Shown here one piece after another: positions 18,241 through 25,985 of a stretch of 64,000 nucleotides of DNA (its first letter is position 1; the number at the start of each line of letters is the position of its first letter). The DNA is from Psychrobacillus sp042944905. GTDB lineage: Bacteria > Bacillota > Bacilli > Bacillales_A > Planococcaceae. A model generated the notes under the pieces. The model saw nothing but the letters and a program-made list of their open reading frames with translations, was not told the DNA's origin and made no database searches. The position numbers and the translations under genes were made by a program. Location of the stretch: contig NZ_CP168496.1 of NCBI RefSeq assembly GCF_042944905.1, forward strand, positions 2,604,001-2,668,000. Reading direction: 5' to 3'.

Positions 18241-18362
18241 TATTTTTCCTCCTAGTAATTCGGATACATATTAATTATATAGGAAGAAGATACATTTTTC
18301 GAATAGTTTGAATGTGTTATACTAGTCTTACTGAATATTTAAGATGAAAGGCGGTGTCTACT

Positions 18363-18839
18363 TTGGCAATCCTCCAAAATACTCCATTATTGGCGGCACT
18401 TTTTTCTATTTTCTTTGCCCAGTTCGTGAAAATTCCGATTCATTTTTTAATGACCAAGAAATTAGATTGGAAATTATTCACTTCCACCGGTGGAATGCCT
18501 AGTTCTCACTCAGCTGCTGTTACTTCGCTTTGTACTGCAATTGCATTTGAATCAGGCTTAGATTCTCCACTTTTCGCAGTGGCTACCGTTTTTGCTGTAA
18601 TCGTCATGTTTGATGCTACTGGTGTCCGTTTTCAAGCTGGACAACATGCCATAATCATCAATCAAATGCGGGCAGATTTTCAAACATTTGTTGAGCAAAC
18701 AAAGGGATGGGCACAAAAGAAAAATGAGGAAAAGATGAAAGAATTAAAAACCTTGCTTGGTCATAAACCAATCGAAGTTTTAATGGGAGCACTTACAGGT
18801 ATTGCAATTTCAATTGTCATATATAACACTTTGGTATAA
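18363..18839 (+). CDS. yuiD: YuiD-like DUF212 (divergent PAP2-type) membrane protein
   Basis: About 158 residues with three or four helices and the sequence TGGMPSSHSAAVTSL, the hallmark of the DUF212 family, which is distantly related to PAP2 phosphatases. GVRFQAGQHA follows. Its activity is not established. I prefer the TTG at 18363, since AAAGGCGG is well spaced from it and the protein then begins LAILQNTPLLAAL like relatives; the GTG at 18354 abuts the ribosome site. R1 copy C begins shortly after the stop. Confidence 0.82.
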   Translation: MAILQNTPLLAALFSIFFAQFVKIPIHFLMTKKLDWKLFTSTGGMPSSHSAAVTSLCTAIAFESGLDSPLFAVATVFAVIVMFDATGVRFQAGQHAIIINQMRADFQTFVEQTKGWAQKKNEEKMKELKTLLGHKPIEVLMGALTGIAISIVIYNTLV

Positions 18840-18851
18840 GACAATGAAAAG

Positions 18852-19717
18852 AAAAACGCAAGCGTCCTTTAAGTGCACACTATCTTTACTATTTCCGGAG
18901 TGCTTTGGACGAAACATAAGCTACACTATTAACGATGAATTTTATAGAGGATTTGGAAGTGACTGCGTCACTTCCAAATCCTCTTTTTCGGTAATCTTGT
19001 GGCGGTTGTTTGTCCGTCGCCTTCTTGAAATATGTTAAGACATAATGCATTTGTTTTGGTTAATGAGAGAATAAATCGTTTCCTATTCTTTTAAAAGCGG
19101 ACGAAGATGCAATTTCGTCCGCTCAGCGCTTCTTTATCAATTGATACTATCTATTTTTCTCAAGTACCACCTACTCTAATTATACACCCACTGATTCTTG
19201 TATACTGTGTACGGTAAAAATAAAAAAACTAAAGATCTAACTCTTGAAATTATACTAAGAATCCTTTCTATTACTGGATTCTTAGCGATAGCTGCGCAAA
19301 ATCTTCTTGTTAGGTACTACCAACTTAATGGATTGTAGTGAAAGGTGGCGACTCCAGCCGGAGGCCAACAGGATGTTGGTCACGAAGGCGTTGCCACACG
19401 ATGTGGCGATCTTAGCCTTTGTTCCTCTGTGAGACTGATAAGCCATCACAACGAACGCGTGAGCGGCGCCCCCTTGGAACGCGTCCACCTGAAACGGGAA
19501 TCCGAGGTATTATTTAATTCTTTAAGTACTATGAGCACTGGTTTTGCAGGATGATAATCCGTATACCTTTGTATGAAAACAGCGGCATTACTCATATTCA
19601 AAAATTAATAGGATATCCATCTTGAATCAAAATAATACCAGTTTAATGCTAAAATTAGCTTTTTTCATGGTAGATGGCGGCTTATACGAAAAGTCAGCCA
19701 TGGTAGTTTCTTATCTT
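18852..19717 (+). repeat. R1-R2-R3 composite repeat, copy C (most complete)
   Basis: The longest copy, about 865 bp, filling the gap between yuiD and yuiB. The R1 part (18852-19290) has GTCC...GGAC pairing at its start, the hairpin GAGGATTTGGAAGTGAC / GTCACTTCCAAATCCTC with loop TGC followed by TTTTT, the hairpin AGCGGACGAA / TTCGTCCGCT, and TGTATACTGTGTACGG. It continues to GGATTCTTAGCGATAG. R2 (19283-19556) has the same two small hairpins as 9503-9785. R3 (19572-19716) matches copy A. No credible gene lies here. Confidence 0.85.
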
Positions 19718-19719
19718 TA

Positions 19720-19755
19720 AAAAAAGGATAACTCATTAAGGAGTTATCCTTTTTT
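19720..19755. terminator. Terminator between composite repeat and yuiB
   Basis: AAAAAGGATAACTC pairs with GAGTTATCCTTTTT around ATTAAG, with A- and T-runs on either side. It ends yuiB transcription and probably also acts on the plus strand. Confidence 0.88.
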
Positions 19756-19758
19756 CTT

Positions 19759-20082
19759 TTAGAACATTTGATATCCATTTTTCCTAAGATATTTCATCAC
19801 AAAGCCAGCTGCAATTGCTCCCACTAATCCACTAGATAATATGATGATATCCGCAGCATGTAGAGAAACAATTTTATGCCCTAAAGCAGAAAAAGCAGTT
19901 CCTGTTTTCGTAAAATAATCAAAAAAGCGTACCTCATCAATAATGAGAATTACTACTATTGGATAAAGAACTGCCATAAACCAAGTCATTCGTAAAAGCA
20001 TATTCAATAAGAAGGCGATTCCGAAAAACATCACAAAAAATATAAGAACTGAAAGTATCATTTGTACGATCATAAAGTCCAT
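19759..20082 (-). CDS. yuiB: YuiB-like membrane protein
   Basis: 107 residues and about three transmembrane helices: the N-terminal MDFMIVQMILSVLIFFVMFF, a second helix, and a third at ADIIILSSGLVGAIAAGFV. It is assigned to YuiB by length, by character and by the yuiA gene just upstream. The function is unknown. Confidence 0.65.
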   Translation of the reverse strand: MDFMIVQMILSVLIFFVMFFGIAFLLNMLLRMTWFMAVLYPIVVILIIDEVRFFDYFTKTGTAFSALGHKIVSLHAADIIILSSGLVGAIAAGFVMKYLRKNGYQMF

Positions 20083-20226
20083 AATCTATTACCTCCGTAG
20101 CATCTTTAAATAGTTTACCTTAACGGAGGCTAGTATTCAATGTACTTGTCTAATTTCACTTATTTGTCATAATCAATTACATCTTCCCTTACATGGCCCA
20201 GTGTGTGCATACGCCACTATATAAAG

Positions 20227-20355
20227 TTACAGTCTTTTTTTGCCTGATCCATTGCAACAACTGCAAGTTTCAGATCCCCCTAATCTTAGTTGAAAATAAC
20301 CTTTCCCTTTACAATATGGACAATGATTTGGATTTATTTCCTTTTTAAATCTCAC
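20227..20355 (-). CDS. yuiA: YuiA-like small zinc-finger-like protein
   Basis: A 42-residue protein starting at GTG 20355, with an excellent AAGGAGGG site about eight bases before it. It carries two DnaJ-type CxxCxGxG repeats, CPYCKGKG (residues 12-19) and CSCCNGSG (31-38), separated by YFQLRLGGSET. The four cysteine pairs suggest one or two zinc-binding knuckles. The same protein lies next to yuiB in B. subtilis as I recall. The role is unknown. Confidence 0.8.
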   Translation of the reverse strand: MRFKKEINPNHCPYCKGKGYFQLRLGGSETCSCCNGSGKKRL

Positions 20356-20418
20356 CCTATACCCCTCCTTATATTTTTAATATTCAGATAATATATCATA
20401 TAATTTATTTTTTGTAAA

Positions 20419-20453
20419 TAAAAAACACAAAAATATATTTTTTGTGTTTTTTC
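20419..20453. terminator. AT-rich terminator after the NUDIX gene
   Basis: AAAAACACAAAAA pairs with TTTTTGTGTTTTT around a short AT loop, directly after the NUDIX stop on the minus strand. The stem has few GC pairs, so it may be weak. Confidence 0.65.
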
Positions 20454-20461
20454 AACAACTA

Positions 20462-20953
20462 TTAAAAAAAGAGCTTATAGCTAGTATAACCGAAAACAAC
20501 CCCAGGATTAATGCCTTCTATTGTTTGAAAACCAACTGCTATTTTCTTCTGTGCCAGTTCCTGAATCATGACAGAGGCTTCTTCACTCAGTCTTAATACT
20601 TCTGGATGTATCCACTGTACTTCATATAATTCGGAAAGTTGTGCTTGTAGAATTGGGTCTTTTTCTTTCGGTGTAAGTAAAAAAATTGCCATGTTATCAC
20701 TGATTTTATTGTGAATAACTCCACTTCTAAAACCAATCATTTTCTCCACTTTACACTCAACACCTGTTTCTTCCTTCACTTCTCTCAGTACTGCTTCATC
20801 TATAGTTTCCTCTTTGTTTACAAATCCTGCTGGAAAAGACCATCTTCCATGAAGACCACCATATCTCTTTTTAACAACAAGCCACTCTCCACGATGATTT
20901 ACTACGAGCCCTGCTACTCCTAACCAAATACTACCTCTATCTTCTCTAGCCAT
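20462..20953 (-). CDS. NUDIX hydrolase
   Basis: 163 residues. The NUDIX box lies at about 43-65 (G-x5-E-x7-REVKEETGV), complete with the REuxEExGu core that binds Mg2+. Enzymes of this fold cleave nucleoside diphosphates linked to another moiety; the substrate cannot be predicted. An upstream loop, KKRYGGLHGRWSFPAG, is typical. It lies downstream of ndh on the same strand, 72 bases away, and may share its transcript. Confidence 0.85.
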   Translation of the reverse strand: MAREDRGSIWLGVAGLVVNHRGEWLVVKKRYGGLHGRWSFPAGFVNKEETIDEAVLREVKEETGVECKVEKMIGFRSGVIHNKISDNMAIFLLTPKEKDPILQAQLSELYEVQWIHPEVLRLSEEASVMIQELAQKKIAVGFQTIEGINPGVVFGYTSYKLFF

Positions 20954-21025
20954 ATAAATAACCCCTTTAAAAAAGCTCTCACTGTAAATATTTATACAGT
21001 GAGAGCTTAAAGTAATTAATATAAA

Positions 21026-22237
21026 TTAAAAAGAGAATTTACCTTTTTTCAACAATAGTGGAACTCCACCGATCATGTAAAGCGCACGGTTATCGATAAC
21101 TTTTTTCATGATAGATGCTTTCGTTCCAGTAATTTTTCTACCCATTACATCACCAATAGCATCGTGTTCTCCAAGTGAACATACTGTCCCTTTTAGAGCA
21201 GGAACGAATTCTTCTGTTGCATTCCCTTTCATTAAAGCAACAATATTTTTTGCAATAGTTACTGCTTGTTGCATTGCAATTTGTGCAGTTGGGGGATACG
21301 GACGGTTAACTTCTTCATTGATCATAAGTGCACAGTCACCAACGATGAATACATCTGGGAAACCAGGAGCACGCATATCTTTTTCTACTTTAACGCGAGC
21401 ACGCATGTTTTCAATACCTGACGATTCAATTAGACGATTTCCACGAACTCCAGCTGCCCAAACAACTGTACCAGCTTTGATAAATTCGAATTCATCTTCG
21501 CCTTTTTTAATATTAACACCTTCTGGAGTTGCTTCCACTACAGGTGTACCGATAGAGAATTCAATTCCTTTAGACTCTAATTGTCTTACAGCATATTCTA
21601 CTAATGCTGGATCAAAACCAGGAAGTACCATTGGAGCAGCTTCAACACAAACTACGCGAACTTTTTCTTTTGGTACATCATATTCTTTGCAAAGTTCAGG
21701 AATTCGATTTCCTAATTCACCTAAGAATTCAATACCTGAGAATCCAGCTCCACCTACAACAATTGTTAAGCGTGCATCATCACGAACTTCTTCTGTTGAC
21801 CATGTTGCAAATTGATATTCAATATGATCACGAATTTGACGAGCTGCATTCACGTTAGCAATAGAAAGTGCATATTTGTCTAAACCAGTAATTCCGAATG
21901 TTTCTCCTTCAAAGCCTAAACCAATTACTAAGTAGTCATATGTAAATTCACCAGCACTAGTTGCAATTTTTTTGGTATTAACATCAATTGCCTCAACTGC
22001 TGCTTTCACAAATTTTACTTTGCTAGAATTTATAACATCTTTTACATCGTAACGAACTTGGTCAGGACGTAACGTACCAGCAGAAGCTTCATGCAACCAA
22101 GTAGATTCATAATGGTAATCATTTTTGTTTACTAGAATAATATCTGCATCATCTGCACCTACTATCTTTTGAAGGTTAACTACTGTAGTTAATCCACCAT
22201 ATCCTGCGCCTAATACTAGAATTGTCGGTCTTTTCAC
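21026..22237 (-). CDS. ndh: Type II NADH dehydrogenase (NDH-2), YumB type
   Basis: A membrane-peripheral flavoenzyme that passes electrons from NADH to menaquinone without pumping protons. With the GTG start at 22237 it has 403 residues, the usual length. It has the FAD-binding GAGYGG near residue 10, LVNKNDYHYESTWLHEASAG, the second (NADH) Rossmann motif VVGGAGFSGIE, VWAAGVRG, GDCALM, and a C-terminal amphipathic end KKVIDNRALYMIGGV. AAAGGTGG lies before this GTG. The frame stays open upstream to 22324, which would add a poorly conserved leader; I judge that non-coding. Confidence 0.92.
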   Translation of the reverse strand: MKRPTILVLGAGYGGLTTVVNLQKIVGADDADIILVNKNDYHYESTWLHEASAGTLRPDQVRYDVKDVINSSKVKFVKAAVEAIDVNTKKIATSAGEFTYDYLVIGLGFEGETFGITGLDKYALSIANVNAARQIRDHIEYQFATWSTEEVRDDARLTIVVGGAGFSGIEFLGELGNRIPELCKEYDVPKEKVRVVCVEAAPMVLPGFDPALVEYAVRQLESKGIEFSIGTPVVEATPEGVNIKKGEDEFEFIKAGTVVWAAGVRGNRLIESSGIENMRARVKVEKDMRAPGFPDVFIVGDCALMINEEVNRPYPPTAQIAMQQAVTIAKNIVALMKGNATEEFVPALKGTVCSLGEHDAIGDVMGRKITGTKASIMKKVIDNRALYMIGGVPLLLKKGKFSF

Positions 22238-22345
22238 GAAGATCGCAACCACCTTTAATATATTTTTTAGAAGACCCCTATGATTAATATTCACCATGTA
22301 GGGCTCGTTCTTTGCCATGTTCACGACAAAAAACCCTTAATGCCT

Positions 22346-22374
22346 ATATTAGACCTTTTATCACATGATTTCAA
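22346..22374 (-). promoter_or_regulatory. Candidate SigA promoter for ndh
   Basis: On the minus strand TTGAAA (22369-22374) and TAATAT (22346-22351) are 17 bases apart. This gives a leader of about 100 bases to the chosen start. I looked for a Rex-type palindrome nearby and did not see one. Confidence 0.55.
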
Positions 22375-22450
22375 CACATAGTTACAGGTATTATTAAGGT
22401 TTGAATTTACTGATAACTCCAAATGAAATACTTATTATAACTACGAAAGA

Positions 22451-22813
22451 TTAACAGCTCTCTGGTGTACCTTCTTTTTTAGCTGTTTTAAACGAAGAAC
22501 CACATCCGCAAGAAGCGATTGCGTTGGGATTTTCGATGGTAAACCCGCCCCCCATCAAGGATTCTTTATAATCTATTGTGGTTCCATTTAATATGGATGC
22601 ATCTTCTGTAGAAACTACTATATCGATACCATGTTGATGAAGTTCTAGATCATCTTCATTTTTTTCTTTTTCAAAACTCATCCCGTAAGAAAGACCGCTG
22701 CATCCACCACCATTTACTGAAACACGAAGCATCGAGCCCTCTTCTCCGTTATGTGTCATCATTTCTTTTACGCGGTAAGCTGCCGCTTCAGATAGAATCA
22801 CTACTTCTGTCAT
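22451..22813 (-). CDS. yutM: A-type iron-sulfur cluster carrier (HesB/IscA/SufA family), YutM
   Basis: 120 residues. The three conserved cysteines of A-type carriers are present: C38 in GGGCSG, C102 and C104 in SCGCGSSF. It probably receives Fe-S clusters from the SUF machinery and hands them to target enzymes. The ATG at 22813 is best spaced from AAAGGTG; the GTG at 22822 is too close. It is a monocistronic gene divergent from the DUF2225 gene. Confidence 0.9.
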   Translation of the reverse strand: MTEVVILSEAAAYRVKEMMTHNGEEGSMLRVSVNGGGCSGLSYGMSFEKEKNEDDLELHQHGIDIVVSTEDASILNGTTIDYKESLMGGGFTIENPNAIASCGCGSSFKTAKKEGTPESC

Positions 22814-23026
22814 CTGAATCACCTTTCCTTCCTTTTATATATCATATCAATGTTTTAACCTTGTAGACAAGGAATACTACCTACAAAATCTATAACATCT
22901 TTCGCAAATTTTTAATTCATTTAGGAAAGTTTAAATGTTTACTAAATGAAGATAATTACTTAGCATTCAACAAAGTTATCAAGTATAATAGAACTAGTTA
23001 GTTATTGGGTGAAAAGAGGTTTAATA

Positions 23027-23722
23027 ATGGAATTATCTCCTTATTATCAAAAAGATATAGAATGTTTGCATTGTAAAAAGAAATTTAAAACGACAAAGGT
23101 CCGATCTAAGTTTGTTAAAGTGGAAGCAAATGAAACAGACTTTCAACCAATCTATCAAAATAAAGAGGTAAATCCACTTCTCTATAATGTATTCGTCTGT
23201 GAGCATTGCGGTTTTTCATTCACAGAGGACTTCACAAAATATTTTACCCCTGGAGTGAAAGAGATAATCCAACAAGAAGTTGCAAATAAATGGGTACCTC
23301 ACTCTTTTGGAAATGAAAGATCTATTGAAGAAGGAATTATGGCTTATAAACTAGGAATTCATATTGGCGCTCTAAAAAAAGAAAAGTTTATCAATTTAGC
23401 TGGTTTAGCATTACGGACTGCTTGGTTATATCGACTACAAAATAAGGAAGATCAAGAAAAACGATTCATGGAAATTGCACGTGATCGTTACGCAGATTCT
23501 TATTCTACGGAAGATTATAACGGAACACAAATGTCAGAAACACGTGTCCTCTATTTAATAGCAGAATTATCAAGAAGAATTGGTGATATCGAATTTGCAA
23601 CACGCTATTTTTCTAAAGTAATCGAAAAACAAAGTACGTCCATTGAACCAAAAATAATTGAAATGGCAAAGGAACGCTGGCAAGAAATACGCGAGAGTAA
23701 AGAAAAAGAAGCCCTGCAATAG
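23027..23722 (+). CDS. DUF2225 family protein with zinc-ribbon start
   Basis: 231 residues from the ATG at 23027 (AAAAGAGG upstream). The N-terminus has two CxxC pairs, ECLHCKKKF and VCEHCGFSF, consistent with a zinc ribbon. The rest is helical and TPR-like (GLALRTAWLYR, RDRYADSYS, RIGDIEFATRYFSKVIEKQ). I recognise DUF2225, whose function is unknown. TATAAT at about 22984-22989 may be its -10. Confidence 0.8.
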   Translation: MELSPYYQKDIECLHCKKKFKTTKVRSKFVKVEANETDFQPIYQNKEVNPLLYNVFVCEHCGFSFTEDFTKYFTPGVKEIIQQEVANKWVPHSFGNERSIEEGIMAYKLGIHIGALKKEKFINLAGLALRTAWLYRLQNKEDQEKRFMEIARDRYADSYSTEDYNGTQMSETRVLYLIAELSRRIGDIEFATRYFSKVIEKQSTSIEPKIIEMAKERWQEIRESKEKEALQ

Positions 23723-23735
23723 GCTTCTTTTCGTT
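23705..23735. terminator. Terminator overlapping the DUF2225 stop codon
   Basis: AAAGAAGCC (23705-23713) pairs with GGCTTCTTT (23722-23730). The first arm is coding sequence and the stop codon lies in the loop. It serves the convergent pair. Confidence 0.75.
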
Positions 23736-23743
23736 ATATTCTT

Positions 23744-23977
23744 TTAAAAAACTTGTTCTACTTCTATTATTCCTGGAACTTCTTCCAGTAGTGCACGTTC
23801 AATACCTGCTTTTAAAGTAATGGTTGAACTTGGGCAGCTTCCACAAGCTCCTAAAAGGCGTAGTTTTACAATACCATCTTCAATATCTACAAGTTCACAG
23901 TCTCCCCCATCACGAAGTAAAAATGGGCGTAATTTATCTAAAACTTCTTGAACTTGTTCATTAATTGTATCAGTCAT
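23744..23977 (-). CDS. yutI: NifU C-terminal domain Fe-S protein, YutI/NfuA type
   Basis: 77 residues, only the Nfu domain: VLDKLRPFLLRDGGDCELV and the cluster-binding CxxC, C45 and C48 in GACGSCPSS. Two subunits usually share one 4Fe-4S cluster, which is delivered to client enzymes. In B. subtilis this protein is linked to maturation of aconitase-type enzymes; I extend that by homology. Length matches the single-domain Gram-positive form. Confidence 0.92.
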   Translation of the reverse strand: MTDTINEQVQEVLDKLRPFLLRDGGDCELVDIEDGIVKLRLLGACGSCPSSTITLKAGIERALLEEVPGIIEVEQVF

Positions 23978-24060
23978 ATCTATCGACTCCTTTCACTATA
24001 ATCATTATAATGTGAAGTAAGAAAAAAATCCAATAAAGAATTCGAAGGAGATCTGCTAAT

Positions 24061-24393
24061 ATGGGCAATCACGCATTAAATATAGAAATTTATGGAGCAG
24101 ACATAATGTGCGCCAGTTGTGTAAATGCACCATCCTCTAAGGATACATACGAATGGTTGCAAGCAGCCATCGACCGAAAGTTTCCAAATCACCAAATTAC
24201 ATTCACCTATATCGATATCGAACAACCAATTGAGAATGAAAAACAGCAAAATATTGCAAACCGAATTGCCGACGATGAATTTTTCTACCCACTTGTCATG
24301 ATTAATGATGAAGTCATTGGCGAAGGTTATATTCAATTAAAGCCAGTATATGCAGCACTTGAGAAGTATGGGTATACTAGTGAAGTAGAATAA
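24061..24393 (+). CDS. yuzD: YuzD-like thioredoxin-fold protein (DUF1462)
   Basis: 110 residues with CASC at 17-20 near the N-terminus, in the position of a thioredoxin CxxC, and a C-terminal YPLVMINDEVIGEGYIQL. The latter matches the cis-proline and strand region of glutaredoxin-like folds. GAAGGAGATCTG precedes the ATG. The redox partner and role are unknown. It is divergent from yutI. Confidence 0.85.
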   Translation: MGNHALNIEIYGADIMCASCVNAPSSKDTYEWLQAAIDRKFPNHQITFTYIDIEQPIENEKQQNIANRIADDEFFYPLVMINDEVIGEGYIQLKPVYAALEKYGYTSEVE

Positions 24394-24479
24394 TTAAAAT
24401 ACTTATAGACTGTTGGATGTTTGAGAGTGATGGATCGAATATTACTACTTATTGATCGATTAACCATTTAAACAATAAT

Positions 24480-24527
24480 AAAAAGCATCGAAACGCTTAT
24501 TAAATAAACGTTCCGAAGCTTTTTTTA
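24480..24527. terminator. Terminator between yuzD and yutJ
   Basis: AAAAAGC-A-TCG-A-AACG pairs with CGTT-C-CGA-A-GCTTTTT, an interrupted stem followed by seven Ts. Confidence 0.75.
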
Positions 24528-25592
24528 TCCATTATGACGCTTATACATCCACAGCAATCCAGATTTCATCAGCCTAGCAATGCGCCCGGTCACTGAAATA
24601 TCTGCTAAGTAAGCAAAGCCTTGTTTCTTCCCAAGGGATCCCATAAAACCTTTTAGTTTAATTTCAGGCATTTTTTCTGGCAGAGGAAAGTTCTTCCAAC
24701 GTGCTTGTAATACTTTCACGATTTGTTCTGCTTGTTCTTCTGCAAGTTGAGCACTTGGTGCAAAAGCAAGGGATGCACAATCTCCTACTACGAATACATT
24801 TTCATATCCAGGTAAATCATGATATTGCGTTAATACGACACGACCAGAACTATCTTTTTCGCCAGGTAACGCGCGTACAGGAGCAGCTGGTTGAATCCCT
24901 GCTGTCCAAACGACAACATCCACAGGTATTATTTCTTCATGATTGTATAATTTATTTGTTTCAACTTTTGTTATATTTGAGTTGCTCACAATTTCTACAT
25001 CATTTGAATCAAACCATTTTTTCACATAATTACTTAAACGCTCTGGAAAATCTCTTAATACACGTGGACTGCGGTCAAATAATTTAATTCTTAAATCTGG
25101 ACGACTTTCACGCAGTTCACTAGCAAGCTCAATTCCACTTAGGCCAGCTCCAACAATTCCTACAACAGAGCCTGACTGTAAACCTCCTAGCTTGCTGTAA
25201 GTATCACGAGAACGTCCAATCGTTTGAATACTATACGTAAATTCATCCGCACCAGGTACTCCGTGATATTTATCCTCACAACCAAGACCGATTATTAAAT
25301 CATCGTATTTAATTGCTTGTCCATCTGCTAACAATACTTCTTTACTTTCCACATCAATTTCTAGAATTTCACCATATTTAATCGTTAATTTTTGGTTTTC
25401 AGGAAATGCCACACGGATTTCATTATCTGGAGATGTTCCAGCTGCCAACGCATAAAATTCTGTCTTCAAACTATGAAATGGCGTTCGGTCTATTAATGTG
25501 ATTTCTACATCATCTGGTAAATTGTTTGGCAATAAGCGAAGTAAAACGCGCATATTACCGTATCCTCCACCTAACAATACTAATTTTCGCAT
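24525..25592 (-). CDS. yutJ: NADH dehydrogenase-like FAD oxidoreductase YutJ
   Basis: 355 residues from the ATG at 25592 (GAGGGAT upstream). It belongs to the pyridine nucleotide-disulfide oxidoreductase family: LGGGYG at the N-terminus for FAD, VGAGLSGIELA for NAD(P)H, VVWTAGIQPAAPV and FVVGDCASL. It is shorter than ndh, and its C-terminal end GLLWMYKRH is basic with only a short hydrophobic stretch. It probably oxidises NADH, but the acceptor is unproven. Its neighbours yuzD, yuzB and yutI are also redox or Fe-S proteins. Confidence 0.85.
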   Translation of the reverse strand: MRKLVLLGGGYGNMRVLLRLLPNNLPDDVEITLIDRTPFHSLKTEFYALAAGTSPDNEIRVAFPENQKLTIKYGEILEIDVESKEVLLADGQAIKYDDLIIGLGCEDKYHGVPGADEFTYSIQTIGRSRDTYSKLGGLQSGSVVGIVGAGLSGIELASELRESRPDLRIKLFDRSPRVLRDFPERLSNYVKKWFDSNDVEIVSNSNITKVETNKLYNHEEIIPVDVVVWTAGIQPAAPVRALPGEKDSSGRVVLTQYHDLPGYENVFVVGDCASLAFAPSAQLAEEQAEQIVKVLQARWKNFPLPEKMPEIKLKGFMGSLGKKQGFAYLADISVTGRIARLMKSGLLWMYKRHNG

Positions 25593-25719
25593 AATATTAT
25601 CCCTCAACTTTCAATGTCTCTTCAAATTATAAATGATTGTGATGGTTTTCACAATAAGACTTCTAAATTGACGGATGAATTAAAATAGAGTAGCATGACG
25701 GAGTAATGAGGTGACAACT

Positions 25720-25956
25720 ATGAATCCAATGGTTGAATTTTGTATAAGCAACCTTGCAAATGGTTCTCAGGAAGCATTTGATATTTTGGAACAAGACCCC
25801 AATTTAGATGTATTAGAGTATGGTTGTTTAAGCTACTGCTCACTGTGTTCTGAAACTTTTTTTGCTATTGTAAACGGTGATGTGGTGGAAGCAGAAACGC
25901 CTAGTGAACTTGTAAAAAACATATATAAATACATCGAGGAAAATCCTTTATTTTAA
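25720..25956 (+). CDS. yuzB: YuzB-like DUF1450 protein
   Basis: 78 residues starting MNPMVEFCISNLANGSQEAF. The four cysteines (EFCIS, YGCLSYCSLCSE) are typical of DUF1450 and suggest a small thioredoxin-like or metal-binding protein. The ATG at 25720 is well spaced from GAGGTG. Divergent from yutJ; function unknown. Confidence 0.85.
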   Translation: MNPMVEFCISNLANGSQEAFDILEQDPNLDVLEYGCLSYCSLCSETFFAIVNGDVVEAETPSELVKNIYKYIEENPLF

Positions 25957-25985
25957 AAGACTGCAGAGTAATCTGCAGTCTTTTT
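25957..25985. terminator. Terminator between yuzB and yutF
   Basis: AAAGACTGCAG pairs perfectly with CTGCAGTCTTT around AGTAAT, then TTACTTT. It is symmetric and likely bidirectional. Confidence 0.9.

Noticed and set aside
21108..21815. 235-residue plus-strand ORF
   Set aside because: Antisense to ndh, with serine/threonine-rich composition typical of a shadow frame and no ribosome site.
22238..22324. Longer N-terminus of ndh
   Set aside because: The frame is open, but family length, the GxGxxG position and the ribosome site all favour the GTG at 22237.
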